Source of the DNA: Dokdonella_A sp963758365
GTDB lineage: Bacteria > Pseudomonadota > Gammaproteobacteria > Xanthomonadales > Rhodanobacteraceae
Assembly: GCA_963758365.1 (NCBI GenBank)
Contig: CAVWVB010000001.1
Span: 434,001-498,000, forward strand
Length of the DNA stretch: 64,000 nt
Direction: 5' to 3'
Positions 1 to 9,673 of the stretch are shown piece after piece. Each line of letters starts with the position of its first letter. Within the stretch, counting starts at the first letter, position 1. Made by a program: the position numbers and the translations under genes. Below the pieces are notes generated by a model. It did not search any database. It was not told the DNA's origin and worked only from the letters and a program-made list of their open reading frames with translations.

Positions 1-100
1 TCGCAATCGCGCGACCGCACGCTAGTTTACAATCGGAGCCTCGAGTCGAGACGGGACGGAGTCGCTATATCCCGTGCAATCGCATACTTACAGCGATAAC

Positions 101-130
101 TTGACAGATTCGCTTAGTATGTCGGATAAG
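101..130 (+). promoter_or_regulatory. Candidate sigma70-type promoter upstream of pilG
   Basis: A perfect -35 hexamer TTGACA lies at 101-106 and a -10-like GATAAG at 125-130 (four of six consensus bases), 18 bases apart. Transcription would start near 137 and leave a leader of about 130 bases before pilG. No gene could be supported in 1-269. This is a match by eye only; no activator site is visible. Confidence 0.35.
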
Positions 131-269
131 GCAGGATGGCGCGGCGGAGTACCCGTCCGCAGCCTGCCGCAGGTCGCACCGAACGGCACGGCGCTTGCAT
201 GTTTGGCCTTCATGATCGATGCGGTGCCGTTTCGGCCCGCATGGAAAGACGAGTGGCAGGGGGATCCAG

Positions 270-668
270 GTGGATGACACGAAAGATGGCGGCCTGAACG
301 GCGTGAAGGTCATGGTCATCGATGATTCGAAGACCATCCGCCGTACCGCCGAGACCCTGCTGCGAAAGGAGGGTTGTGAAGTCGTCACCGCGACGGACGG
401 ATTCGAGGCCCTGGCGAAGATTTCCGACCAGCAGCCGCAGATCATCTTCGTCGACATCATGATGCCGCGTCTGGACGGTTACCAGACCTGCGCGCTGATC
501 AAGAACAACCAGATGTTCAAGCACACACCCGTGGTCATGCTGTCGTCGAAGGACGGTCTTTTCGACAAGGCACGCGGACGGATTGTCGGATCGGAGCAGT
601 ATCTGACCAAACCCTTCACGCGCGAGGAGTTGCTCGGCGCAATCCGCCGTCACGTGGACGGGACGTGA
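270..668 (+). CDS. pilG: Twitching motility response regulator PilG
   Basis: Single-domain receiver protein of 132 aa. It has the acidic pair D18/D19 (VIDDSKT), the phosphoacceptor D62 in FVDIMMPRLDGYQ, S92/S93 and the conserved lysine K114 in YLTKPF. The run of DGYQTCALIKNN and MLSSKDGLFDKA is typical of PilG rather than PilH. PilG accepts phosphate from the ChpA kinase and promotes type IV pilus extension. I chose GTG at 270 because a purine-rich AGGGGG sits 7-8 bases upstream; an in-frame ATG at 219 is less likely. It is the first gene of the Pil-Chp cluster, and the usual pilH does not follow it. Confidence 0.93.
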   Translation: MDDTKDGGLNGVKVMVIDDSKTIRRTAETLLRKEGCEVVTATDGFEALAKISDQQPQIIFVDIMMPRLDGYQTCALIKNNQMFKHTPVVMLSSKDGLFDKARGRIVGSEQYLTKPFTREELLGAIRRHVDGT

Positions 669-819
669 ATCAGACTGCCATTCGATCGACGGGGGAAGGT
701 ATGGCATCCATGTTCATCGCGGGGAGTTGTTCCTGTGCCGGCATGCGCGCTGCCGCGGCCGGTGGCGAGGTTGCGTTGCGCCCGGCTCGCACGATGACCG
801 GCGGGGATGAATCGGGTCG

Positions 820-1368
820 ATGAGCGAGCATGACGTCTCCGCCACTCCATTCGAGGTGCTCGCAGGCTACGAGCAGCGCAGTCTCGCGCACGTTGCGGGC
901 GCGCCCGAGCAGATCGAGGCACCTGGCCTCTGGCGCGGTATCGGTTTTCGCATCGGCGATCGTCATTTCGTCAGCAGCATCGCGGAAGTCAACGAGATCC
1001 TGACGCTGCCGGTGCTGACCGTCGTTCCGGGCGCAAAGAACTGGCTGCTCGGCGTGGCCAACGTGCGCGGCAACCTGGTGCCGGTCGTCGATCTTCGCGA
1101 ATTCACGGGCGGCGGCCGCAGCACGACCAGCGACAGCACGCGCGTACTTGTCGTGCGCCAGCACGGCGGCAGCGTGGGTCTGCTCGTCGACGAAGTGCTC
1201 GGCCAACGCAGCTTTTCCGAGGAGCAGCTTGCCGCGGCCATCGGCGAGGCGGACGAAAGGTACGGACGATTCGTGGGCGAGAACATCCAGATGGGAGATA
1301 TCTTGTGGGGGCTGTTCAGCATGGCCGCCATGACACGCAGTGCACAATTCCAGCAGGCCGCAGCATGA
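820..1368 (+). CDS. pilI: CheW-like coupling protein PilI
   Basis: A 182 aa CheW-domain protein. Family features are visible: GIGFRIGDRHFVSSIAEVNEI at the start of the fold, GVANVRGNLVPVVDL in the middle, and GLLVDEVLGQR towards the end. PilI couples the chemoreceptor PilJ to the histidine kinase ChpA at the inner membrane. It lies between pilG and pilJ in the expected order, but 151 noncoding bases separate it from pilG, exactly where pilH usually sits. Start ATG 820 follows a G-rich stretch. Identity is secure from the domain and the context. Confidence 0.92.
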   Translation: MSEHDVSATPFEVLAGYEQRSLAHVAGAPEQIEAPGLWRGIGFRIGDRHFVSSIAEVNEILTLPVLTVVPGAKNWLLGVANVRGNLVPVVDLREFTGGGRSTTSDSTRVLVVRQHGGSVGLLVDEVLGQRSFSEEQLAAAIGEADERYGRFVGENIQMGDILWGLFSMAAMTRSAQFQQAAA

Positions 1369-1426
1369 AATCGTCGACCGTCACGGGACATGACATGCGG
1401 CAGCAACAGGCATCGGGGGGTGAAGT

Positions 1427-3454
1427 GTGAGTACAACAGCGGGTGGTGTCGGGCGCGAACGCAGCGGCAGTGCGAACACGGTGTTGTTCGTTCTGCTCGG
1501 CCTGCTGTTCGTCTTTGCAATCATCGACTTCGTGGTTCTCTACTACAAGAGCGACCAGGACCGCCAGGCGATCACCTACTCGACACAGATCCAGGTGTCT
1601 TCGCAGCAGCTCGCGAAGTTCGCGGCCGAAGCCGCGGGCGGCAACGAACTCGCATTTCAGGAACTGGAGAGCACGCGCAAGAATATCGATGCCTACGTTC
1701 ACGCGCTGGTCGACGGCGACAAGAAGGGCATGAATTCGTTCAAGGGCGACATCGGACCCGAACTGACCGCACTGCAGAAGGCGTGGTCGGAGCTGCAGGC
1801 CGATGCGACCAAGATCGTCAGCAACAAGGACATCGTGCTCAATGCGAGCACCAGCGCGAAGGATTTCACCGACAAGCTTTCGGCGCTGAACTCGCGCATG
1901 AGCGAAGTAGTCAACATCCTGACCGATCGCAATGCGAGCGCCTCGCAGGTCTACATTGCGTCGCGCCAGATGCAGCTCGCCGACCGCATGGGCGGACGCG
2001 TCACCAAGATTCTTGCCGGTGGCGCCGACACGCAGGCTTCGGCGGCGGGACTGGAGCGTGATTCACGTCTTTACCAGACGGTCGTTACGGGCCTGCTCGA
2101 GGGTGCTTCGGAACTCAACATCAAGCCGCTCGACAACGCGAACGCGAAGCAGATCGTCAGCGACGTTGCCCAGCAGTGGACTGCGGTCAACGCGCCGGTC
2201 AAGAACATCCTCGATTCCGCGACCACGCTACAGGAAGTCAAGGATGCCGCCGATCAGGCGTTCAACGACAGCCAGAGCGTGCTGCTGGGCGCGACGCGCA
2301 TCTCGCAGCGCATCGACGGTCTGCCGACCAAGCGCATGTTCCCCAACCCGATCTGGGGCGCCATAGCCGCAGTCGGCGCGATGCTTCTCCTGCTGTTCCT
2401 CGGGATCAATCTGTTCCGCGATCAGCAGCGTCGCTACCAGCAGACGAACGAACTCAACCAGCGCAACCAGGACGCGATTCTTCGTCTGCTCGACGAGATG
2501 GGTTCGCTTGCCGAGGGCGACTTGACGGTGAAGGCGACGGTGACCGAGGACATCACGGGCGCGATCGCGGACTCAGTCAATTTCGCCGTCGAGGCGCTGC
2601 GCAGCCTCGTGACCACGATCAACGAGACCGCGGTGCAGGTGTCCGCTGCTGCGCAGGAGACCCAGGGTACCGCGATGCAGCTCGCGGAAGCCGCCCAGCA
2701 TCAGGCGCGCCAGATCACGTCTGCGTCCGTGGCGATCAAGGACATGGCGTCGTCGATCGACAGTGTCTCGAGGAATTCGTCGGACAGCGCGGAGGTCGCG
2801 CAGCGCTCGGTGCAGATCGCCGCGAACGGCGCCCAGGTCGTGCGGCAGACGATCCAGGGCATGGACAGCATCCGCGACCAGATTCAGGAAACATCGAAGC
2901 GCATCAAGCGGCTCGGCGAGTCCTCGCAGGAAATCGGGTCGATCGTCGAGCTGATCAACGACATTGCCGAGCAGACCAATATCCTGGCCCTGAACGCGGC
3001 GATCCAGGCGGCATCGGCCGGCGAGGCGGGCCGTGGCTTCGCGGTCGTCGCCGACGAGGTGCAGCGCCTCGCCGAACGTGCGTCGGGCGCGACCAAGAGA
3101 ATCGAGACGCTGGTGCAGACGATTCAGTCGGACACCAACGAGGCGGTCAGCTCGATGGAGCAGACGACTTCGGAGGTCGTGTCCGGTGCGCGCCTTGCCG
3201 AGGATGCGGGCCATGCACTGGGTGAGATCGAAACGGTGTCCAACAATCTCGCGGAACTGATTCAGGGTATCTCGACATCGGCGCGCCAGCAATCGGCAGC
3301 CGCGACCAACATTTCGGCGACCATGAATGTGATCCAGGAAATCACTTCGCAGACTTCGGTCGGTGCCAGCCAGACCGCGGAATCGATCGGAAATCTCGCC
3401 CAGCTCGCGTCCGACCTGCGTCGTTCGGTCGCGGACTTCAAGTTGCCGGGATGA
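1427..3454 (+). CDS. pilJ: Type IV pilus chemoreceptor PilJ
   Basis: Methyl-accepting chemotaxis protein of 675 aa. A first membrane helix lies at about residues 19-40, followed by a periplasmic PilJ-type sensing region of about 265 residues. A second helix lies near 310-330, then a HAMP linker, then a long coiled-coil signalling domain. The signalling hairpin contains GRGFAVVADEVQRLAERA near residues 536-553. PilJ senses pilus or surface signals and controls ChpA through PilI. Start GTG 1427 is preceded by GGGGGG. A GTG two bases earlier is out of frame. Glutamates in the helices could be methylated and then demethylated by ChpB. Confidence 0.93.
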   Translation: MSTTAGGVGRERSGSANTVLFVLLGLLFVFAIIDFVVLYYKSDQDRQAITYSTQIQVSSQQLAKFAAEAAGGNELAFQELESTRKNIDAYVHALVDGDKKGMNSFKGDIGPELTALQKAWSELQADATKIVSNKDIVLNASTSAKDFTDKLSALNSRMSEVVNILTDRNASASQVYIASRQMQLADRMGGRVTKILAGGADTQASAAGLERDSRLYQTVVTGLLEGASELNIKPLDNANAKQIVSDVAQQWTAVNAPVKNILDSATTLQEVKDAADQAFNDSQSVLLGATRISQRIDGLPTKRMFPNPIWGAIAAVGAMLLLLFLGINLFRDQQRRYQQTNELNQRNQDAILRLLDEMGSLAEGDLTVKATVTEDITGAIADSVNFAVEALRSLVTTINETAVQVSAAAQETQGTAMQLAEAAQHQARQITSASVAIKDMASSIDSVSRNSSDSAEVAQRSVQIAANGAQVVRQTIQGMDSIRDQIQETSKRIKRLGESSQEIGSIVELINDIAEQTNILALNAAIQAASAGEAGRGFAVVADEVQRLAERASGATKRIETLVQTIQSDTNEAVSSMEQTTSEVVSGARLAEDAGHALGEIETVSNNLAELIQGISTSARQQSAAATNISATMNVIQEITSQTSVGASQTAESIGNLAQLASDLRRSVADFKLPG

Positions 3455-3556
3455 GCGAGCGCGCATGAAGCGTTGTCCGCCAATGATCAATCTGTCCGCG
3501 ACGACTGCGGCGCGCGTTCCGCGCGCACATCGACCGTCGGAGTCAAGGCTAGGCGA

Positions 3557-6500
3557 ATGAAACTTTACGACGACGGCGAATTCACTGCCCTCAACTGGGT
3601 CAAGCAGGCACTCGACGCCACGCTTGCGCATGCGCGCGAGGCGCTGGAAATCCATGTCGAGGATCCGGCGAACCGCGAACCGATGCGGGCGTGCGCCGAA
3701 CACCTGCATCAGGTGCAGGGCACGTTGCGCATGGTCGAGCTGTACGGCGCGGCGATGGTCGTCGAGAACATGGAGCGGCTCGCCGAGGCGCTCGTGGGCG
3801 ATCGCATTCACCAGCGTGAGGAGAGCTATTCGGTCCTGATGCGCGGCATGGTCCAGCTTCCGGACTATCTCGAGCGTCTGCAGAGTGGCCACAAGGACAT
3901 TCCGATCGTCCTGTTGCCACTGCTCAACGATCTGCGCGCGTGCCGCGGCGAGAGCCTGCTCAGCGAATCGGCACTGTTTTCGCCGGATCTGGACATCGCG
4001 TTGCCGGCAGCTGCTGCCGGTCGCGTTCAGCCGCTATCAAGAACCGAGTTGCGCTCGAAGGCGCTGCGCCTGCGCCTGGGCTTCCAGGCCGCGCTGCTGA
4101 AATGGATCCGCGACGAGAGCGCTGCGGCGCACCTGCGTCGTCTGATCGATGTACTCGATCGGTTGCGCGCGATCTCCTATGGAGAGGAAGCGCGCCGCCT
4201 GTGGTGGGTCGCGGCGGGTGTGATCGACGCGGTCGAAAATGGCGACCTCGAAGCGAGCGTATCGGTGAAACTGCTGTTCGGCCGTGTCGATCGCGAAATC
4301 CATCGGTTCGCGGAAGGCGGAGAGTCGGGGTTCGGCGCGACGCCACCCCGGGAACTGGTCAAGAACCTCCTCTACTACGTGGCGCACTCGGCCGAGTCGG
4401 GCGCCGCGCCGCGCGGCCTCCGCTGTGCGCAAATCCGCGATACCTACAAGCTCGATACGTTGCTGCCTACCGCGGGCGAACTGCAGCATGCACAGGGATC
4501 GATGACCGGGCGCAACAGGAATCTCCTCGGCACCGTTTCCGCGGCAATCAAGGACGATCTGGTGCGGGTCAAGGAAGCCCTCGACATCTTCCTGCGCAGC
4601 CGCAGCAGTGATACCGGCGAACTGGCGGACCAGGTCGAAATTCTCGATCGTGTCGGAGATACGCTCGGCATGCTCGGCCTCGGCGTGCCGCGCCGCGTGG
4701 TCGGCGAACAGCGCGAGGTCATCGAAGGCATGGCGCAGCACCGCAGTCCGATCGACGAGGGCGCGCTGCTCGATGTCGCCGGGGCGCTGCTCTATGTCGA
4801 AGCCTCGCTCGACGACCATATCGAACGATTGGGCGCGACTCCCGAAGGCGACGAAAGCGCTTCCGAACTGGATCTGCCCAAGGCCGAGGTTCGCAAGATC
4901 CTCGACGCGCTGATGCACGAAGCCGCGGTCAACATCCAGCAGGCCAAGCACGACGTCATCGCATTCATCGAGTCGCCCTGGGATCATCAGCGTGTTGCGC
5001 AGATTCCGCGCCTGCTCGAGGAAATCGCGGGTGCGTTGCGCATGCTCGGTCTCGCCGATGCGGGCGAGTCGATGACCGCAGTCGTGCGATTCGTCGAAGT
5101 CGAACTGATCGCGCACAAGCGTGTGCCGACGGCTGAGCAGATGGACAAGCTTGCCGATGCGCTCGCTGCGATCGAATACTATCTCGAAGCGACACGCGAG
5201 CAACGGCGCAATCGCGACAGGATTCTGGAAGTCGCGCGCGACAGCCTGGAGGCGCTCGGCTACTGGCCGCTGCCGCCGGCGCCGACGCCGGATTTCGTCG
5301 CGAGTACCGACGCTCCCGCGACGGGTCCCGCACCGGCGGACACCGCACGCGACGCAACCGATTCGGTTCGCCAGCCGGAACCTCCGCCGGCCGGTCCGAC
5401 GGATTCGCAGGCGACCTCCGGGACATCGCCGATGTCCGAACTGGCCGCCGGAATTTCGGCTGCTCTCGGCTCCGGCTTGCCTGGCGTCGACGTGCTGCCG
5501 GGACGCGATCTGGACGACCTCATCATCGGCCAGTCCGGTACGGCCGAACCGCAGGGCCAGGACCTGTCCGGCCTTCGTCTGGCCGAAACGGAGCCAGGCG
5601 ACGACCCGGGCTGGACCGAGATCGAGGAGGAAATCGAGGAGGAAGTTCCGCTCGACGAGCTCGTGCCGGCCGGATTCGAGGAGGGGGCGGGCGAGGACAT
5701 CGACGACGACATACGCGAAGTGTTTGTCGAGGAAGTCGAGGAGGAATTGCAGAACCTGCGTCGCCAGGTTCCGGTCTGGAAGGCGGATGTCGACAATCTC
5801 GAGGAACTGAAGGTGGTCAGGCGTTCCTTCCATACCCTGAAGGGGTCCGGACGCCTGGTCGGTGCGCTTGCGCTCGGCGAGTTCAGCTGGAAGGTCGAGA
5901 GCCTGCTCAATCGCGTGCTCGAACGTGCGGTTGCGCCTGGTAATGCGGTTGTCGCGCTGGTCGACCATGCCGTCGATGCGATTCCGGTCCTGCTCGGGGC
6001 CCTGCGCGGCGAGCCGGCTGGCACGGCGAATATCGGCGCGATCATGGATACGGCCGACCGTCTCGCGGCGGGCGAGGAAGCCTGGGTGCCGCAGGCGGGC
6101 ACCTCGACCCGCAAGCTGCGCAAGACCGTGCGGCGCCGGGTGCGCATCGAGTCGGGAGAATTGCCCGCCTTCGGGGCCGATATCCGCGCCACCGGCAACC
6201 TGGTCGGCGAGGCGGATTTTGCGGCGCCGACACGCGAGCTGATCGCAGGTCCGCTGCCGAACATCGACCCGGTCCTGTTCGACATCCTGCAGAGCGAGGT
6301 TGCAGCGCATCTCGAAATCATCGAGCAATACCTGGCGGACTGCGAGCCGGTCGCAAAATCTGCGGACAAGTCGCTGCTGCGTGCAGTGCACACGCTCAAC
6401 GGCGCGATCGCGATGGTCGATATTCCCACCATCGGCAACGTGCTGGCACCCCTCGAAAACTACATCAAGCGACTGCGTGGCGCCGATGCGGCAGCGTCCG

Positions 6501-9500
6501 ACTCGGGTATCGCCGCGATCCGCGAAACCGTTGCGTTGACGCGCGACGTGATGCGGCACCTCGAGCAGCGTGACGGCAAGCTGCCGGATTCGTCCGCGCT
6601 GGCCGCACGCATGATCGCGCTGCGTGACGGGCTGCCCGACGCGGATGCGTCCGTGGCCTGGTACAGCGACGTCAAGGACCCCGCCGAGAGTTCCGCTGCA
6701 GCACCGTTCGATGCCGATGCGGCGAGCGAGGAACGCAGTGCGGAAGCGCTGTCCGCGGCGGCGGATTCGGATCTCACCGGCGAGTGGCTCGAGGACACGG
6801 AGACCGGCGCGGACTCCGGGGCGCTCGACGCGCTGACATCGACCCCGGTTCCCGACGAACTTGCCGACTCGCTGCAAGACTTCAATATGCCGTCGCCCGC
6901 TGCGAGCGGCCAGGACGAGATCCCGTCGGTCGCGCCGGACAGCGCGTTCGCCGCGATCTATGGCGAGCCGGACGCGGAAGCACAGACCGCACGGTCCGAT
7001 CTCGAGTCCGACATCGCCGGGGCGACGCAATCCCCGGACGACGAACCGGACGCAACCGACTCGGCCGCGGCGTCAGGGCAGCCTTCCGACGGCGATGACT
7101 TCGCTCTCGACGTGGAGGACATTCCGGCTCCGCCGGCTATCGACGACGCTGGCGCGACGCCGCGCGATGAGACCGCGCGCGCCGAACCTGCCGAGCCGTC
7201 TGCCGGGTCCGTATCCCTGGCCGGGGCCGAAGCTCCGCCGATCGCCGACGACCCGCAGCCGGATGGCCCGCTCGTTGCGGCTGATGCCGACGACGACCTG
7301 CTCGACATCTTCGTCCAGGAAAGCGCCGACATTCTCGACCACGCCGACTCGCTGGTGGCCAATCTGCGCGAGGCCCCGCAGGAACGCGCCGCGATGGTCG
7401 GTCTGCAGCGTGATCTGCACACGCTCAAGGGTGGCGCGCGCATGGCCGGGCTGGCACCGATCGGCGATCTCAGCCATGCGATGGAATCGCTGGTCGACGC
7501 GGTCAGTGATGGGCGCCTGGCAGTCGATCGCGTGGCCGTCGAGTCGCTCGAACGCGGCTTCGACCGTCTGCACGTGCTCGTGCAGCGTGTCGCGCAACGC
7601 CGCGCCATCGCAATGCCCCTGCATGCGATCGCGCGCTTCGAGAACCTGGTTGCGGGAGAGGATGTCGGCGTGCCGACTGCGGACGCGGCGCCGGCAGCGG
7701 CATCCGCGATGCCGCCGACTGACGAACCCGCAGCCGTTGCGGTTGCTCCACCGGTCGCAAGGCCCGCGCCGCGTCATCTGACCGCGATGGACCAGGAGGA
7801 CGTGCCGCACGCACCCCAGGAAATGATCCGCGTGCGTTCGGACCTGCTGGATTCGCTCGTGAACTACGCGGGCGAAGTATCGATCTACCGATCGCGTCTC
7901 GAGCAGCAGATATCCACGTTCCGCTTCAATCTGGTCGAGTTCGACCAGACCGTCACGCGTTTGCGCGAGCAGCTTCGCAAACTCGAAATCGAGACCGAGG
8001 CGCAGATCATCGCGCGTTATCAGCGCGAGCAGCAGGACACCGGTCTTGGCGCGTTCGATCCGCTGGAACTCGATCGCTTCTCGCAACTGCAGCAGCTTTC
8101 GCGTGCACTCGGCGAGTCGGTCTCCGACCTGGTATCGATCCAGGGCCTGCTCGACGACCAGACACGACAATCCGAGACCCTGCTGCTGCAACAGTCGCGG
8201 GTCAGCTCCGACTTGCAGGAAGGCCTCATGCGCACGCGCATGGTGCCGTTCGATTCGCTGGTACCGAACCTGCGCCGGACCCTGCGCCAGGCGGCGCACG
8301 ATGTCGGCAAGCGCGCTCAGCTCAAGGTGGACGGTGCGCACGGCGAAATGGACCGCAATCTGCTCGAGCGCATGAAGGCGCCGTTCGAGCACATGCTGCG
8401 CAACGCGCTCGCGCATGGCATCGAGAAACCGGCCGAGCGCGAATCCGCGGGCAAACCCGCGGAAGGCACCGTGAACATCGCGGTCAGCCGCGAAGCGACG
8501 GAAGTCGTGCTGCGCGTATCCGATGACGGTCGCGGCATGGACCGCGATGCGATCCGTACCCAGGCGATCGAGCGCGGTCTGCTCAAGCCGGAAGTCGATC
8601 TGCCGGACCGTGATCTCTACGGATTCGTGCTCGAGAGCGGGTTTTCGACCGCGCGTGAGCTGACCCAGCTCTCCGGACGCGGCGTCGGCATGGACGTCGT
8701 TCACAACGAGATCAAGCAGCTGGGCGGCTCGCTGGTCATCGATTCGACGGCCGGCAAGGGGACCAGTTTCACGATCCGCCTGCCGTTCACCCTTGCGGTG
8801 ACGCAGGCGATCCTGGTCAGACTCGGCGACAGCAGCTACGCGATTCCGATGTCGTCGGTGCAGGGTGTCGCACGCATCGCCCATGACGATCTCGAGAAGC
8901 GCATCGCCGAAGGCAATCCGAAGCACGCCTATGCGGGCGAGGAATACACGATCTACGACCTGGCCCAACTGCTCGGCGTGCCGCGCGGGCGTTTGGCCAG
9001 CGACGAGGCCCAGGTGCCGATGCTGATGACGCGCACGGGTGACCAGCGCGCGGCCGTGCGTATCGACGGCGTCGTGGGATCGCGCGAGATCGTCGTCAAG
9101 TCGGTGGGTCCGCAGGTCAGCTCGGTGCCGGGCATCTTCGGTGCGACGATCATGGGCGATGGTTCGGTCGTGATCATCCTCGATCTGGCCCCGCTGGTGC
9201 GCCGCCTCGCCGCATTGCGTGCGCGCATCGACGCCGGTACGGAAATCGCTCCCGCGAGCTTCACTCCCGAACCGGAACCGCTGCCGGAGGTCCGTCAGCG
9301 GCCGCTGATCATGGTCGTCGACGATTCGATCACGATGCGCAAGGTCACGACACGTGTGCTCGAACGCGCCGATTTCGAGGTGCAGACCGCGAAGGACGGC
9401 CTCGACGCGCTCGAGAAACTGCAGGACAGCGTGCCGGACCTGATGCTGCTCGACATCGAAATGCCGCGCATGGACGGCTATGAGCTCGCTACCTACATGC

Positions 9501-9673
9501 GCAACGATTCGCGGCTGCGCACGGTACCGATCATCATGATCACCTCGCGCACCGGCGAAAAGCACCGCCAGCGCGCGCTGGAAATCGGCGTGGAACGCTA
9601 TCTCGGCAAGCCCTACCAGGAGGACGACCTCCTGCAGCAGGTGCATGAAGTGCTGAGGCGCGAGCGTGTCTGA
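3557..9673 (+). CDS. chpA: Multi-Hpt hybrid sensor histidine kinase ChpA
   Basis: Very large CheA-type hybrid kinase, 2038 aa from ATG 3557 (AGG and AAGG stretches just upstream; an in-frame start at 3473 lacks support). N-terminal FimL/Hpt-like helical regions occupy about 1-590. Three Hpt modules follow: HTLKGSGR with H759, the altered HTLNGA with H945, and HTLKGGAR with H1288, separated by long acidic linkers. Dimerisation starts near 1423, the ATPase domain includes MLRNALAHGIE and SDDGRGMD (about 1610-1660), a CheW-like domain follows, and a receiver domain has D1966. It is the central kinase of the Pil-Chp relay to PilG. P. aeruginosa ChpA is, from memory, somewhat longer with more Hpt modules. 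Confidence 0.93.
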   Translation: MKLYDDGEFTALNWVKQALDATLAHAREALEIHVEDPANREPMRACAEHLHQVQGTLRMVELYGAAMVVENMERLAEALVGDRIHQREESYSVLMRGMVQLPDYLERLQSGHKDIPIVLLPLLNDLRACRGESLLSESALFSPDLDIALPAAAAGRVQPLSRTELRSKALRLRLGFQAALLKWIRDESAAAHLRRLIDVLDRLRAISYGEEARRLWWVAAGVIDAVENGDLEASVSVKLLFGRVDREIHRFAEGGESGFGATPPRELVKNLLYYVAHSAESGAAPRGLRCAQIRDTYKLDTLLPTAGELQHAQGSMTGRNRNLLGTVSAAIKDDLVRVKEALDIFLRSRSSDTGELADQVEILDRVGDTLGMLGLGVPRRVVGEQREVIEGMAQHRSPIDEGALLDVAGALLYVEASLDDHIERLGATPEGDESASELDLPKAEVRKILDALMHEAAVNIQQAKHDVIAFIESPWDHQRVAQIPRLLEEIAGALRMLGLADAGESMTAVVRFVEVELIAHKRVPTAEQMDKLADALAAIEYYLEATREQRRNRDRILEVARDSLEALGYWPLPPAPTPDFVASTDAPATGPAPADTARDATDSVRQPEPPPAGPTDSQATSGTSPMSELAAGISAALGSGLPGVDVLPGRDLDDLIIGQSGTAEPQGQDLSGLRLAETEPGDDPGWTEIEEEIEEEVPLDELVPAGFEEGAGEDIDDDIREVFVEEVEEELQNLRRQVPVWKADVDNLEELKVVRRSFHTLKGSGRLVGALALGEFSWKVESLLNRVLERAVAPGNAVVALVDHAVDAIPVLLGALRGEPAGTANIGAIMDTADRLAAGEEAWVPQAGTSTRKLRKTVRRRVRIESGELPAFGADIRATGNLVGEADFAAPTRELIAGPLPNIDPVLFDILQSEVAAHLEIIEQYLADCEPVAKSADKSLLRAVHTLNGAIAMVDIPTIGNVLAPLENYIKRLRGADAAASDSGIAAIRETVALTRDVMRHLEQRDGKLPDSSALAARMIALRDGLPDADASVAWYSDVKDPAESSAAAPFDADAASEERSAEALSAAADSDLTGEWLEDTETGADSGALDALTSTPVPDELADSLQDFNMPSPAASGQDEIPSVAPDSAFAAIYGEPDAEAQTARSDLESDIAGATQSPDDEPDATDSAAASGQPSDGDDFALDVEDIPAPPAIDDAGATPRDETARAEPAEPSAGSVSLAGAEAPPIADDPQPDGPLVAADADDDLLDIFVQESADILDHADSLVANLREAPQERAAMVGLQRDLHTLKGGARMAGLAPIGDLSHAMESLVDAVSDGRLAVDRVAVESLERGFDRLHVLVQRVAQRRAIAMPLHAIARFENLVAGEDVGVPTADAAPAAASAMPPTDEPAAVAVAPPVARPAPRHLTAMDQEDVPHAPQEMIRVRSDLLDSLVNYAGEVSIYRSRLEQQISTFRFNLVEFDQTVTRLREQLRKLEIETEAQIIARYQREQQDTGLGAFDPLELDRFSQLQQLSRALGESVSDLVSIQGLLDDQTRQSETLLLQQSRVSSDLQEGLMRTRMVPFDSLVPNLRRTLRQAAHDVGKRAQLKVDGAHGEMDRNLLERMKAPFEHMLRNALAHGIEKPAERESAGKPAEGTVNIAVSREATEVVLRVSDDGRGMDRDAIRTQAIERGLLKPEVDLPDRDLYGFVLESGFSTARELTQLSGRGVGMDVVHNEIKQLGGSLVIDSTAGKGTSFTIRLPFTLAVTQAILVRLGDSSYAIPMSSVQGVARIAHDDLEKRIAEGNPKHAYAGEEYTIYDLAQLLGVPRGRLASDEAQVPMLMTRTGDQRAAVRIDGVVGSREIVVKSVGPQVSSVPGIFGATIMGDGSVVIILDLAPLVRRLAALRARIDAGTEIAPASFTPEPEPLPEVRQRPLIMVVDDSITMRKVTTRVLERADFEVQTAKDGLDALEKLQDSVPDLMLLDIEMPRMDGYELATYMRNDSRLRTVPIIMITSRTGEKHRQRALEIGVERYLGKPYQEDDLLQQVHEVLRRERV

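Noticed and set aside
74..277. Small gene ahead of pilG
   Set aside because: No ribosome binding site, no recognisable domain, and it overlaps the pilG start; the leader is better explained by promoter and untranslated region.
669..819. Degraded pilH remnant
   Set aside because: None of the three frames shows receiver motifs (DD pair, DxxMP, KPF) in this short stretch.
4037..9646. Very long open frames antisense to chpA (up to ~1000 codons)
   Set aside because: They mirror a real 2038-codon gene with full domain set; composition is Arg/Asp/His-biased and no domain or ribosome binding site is seen.
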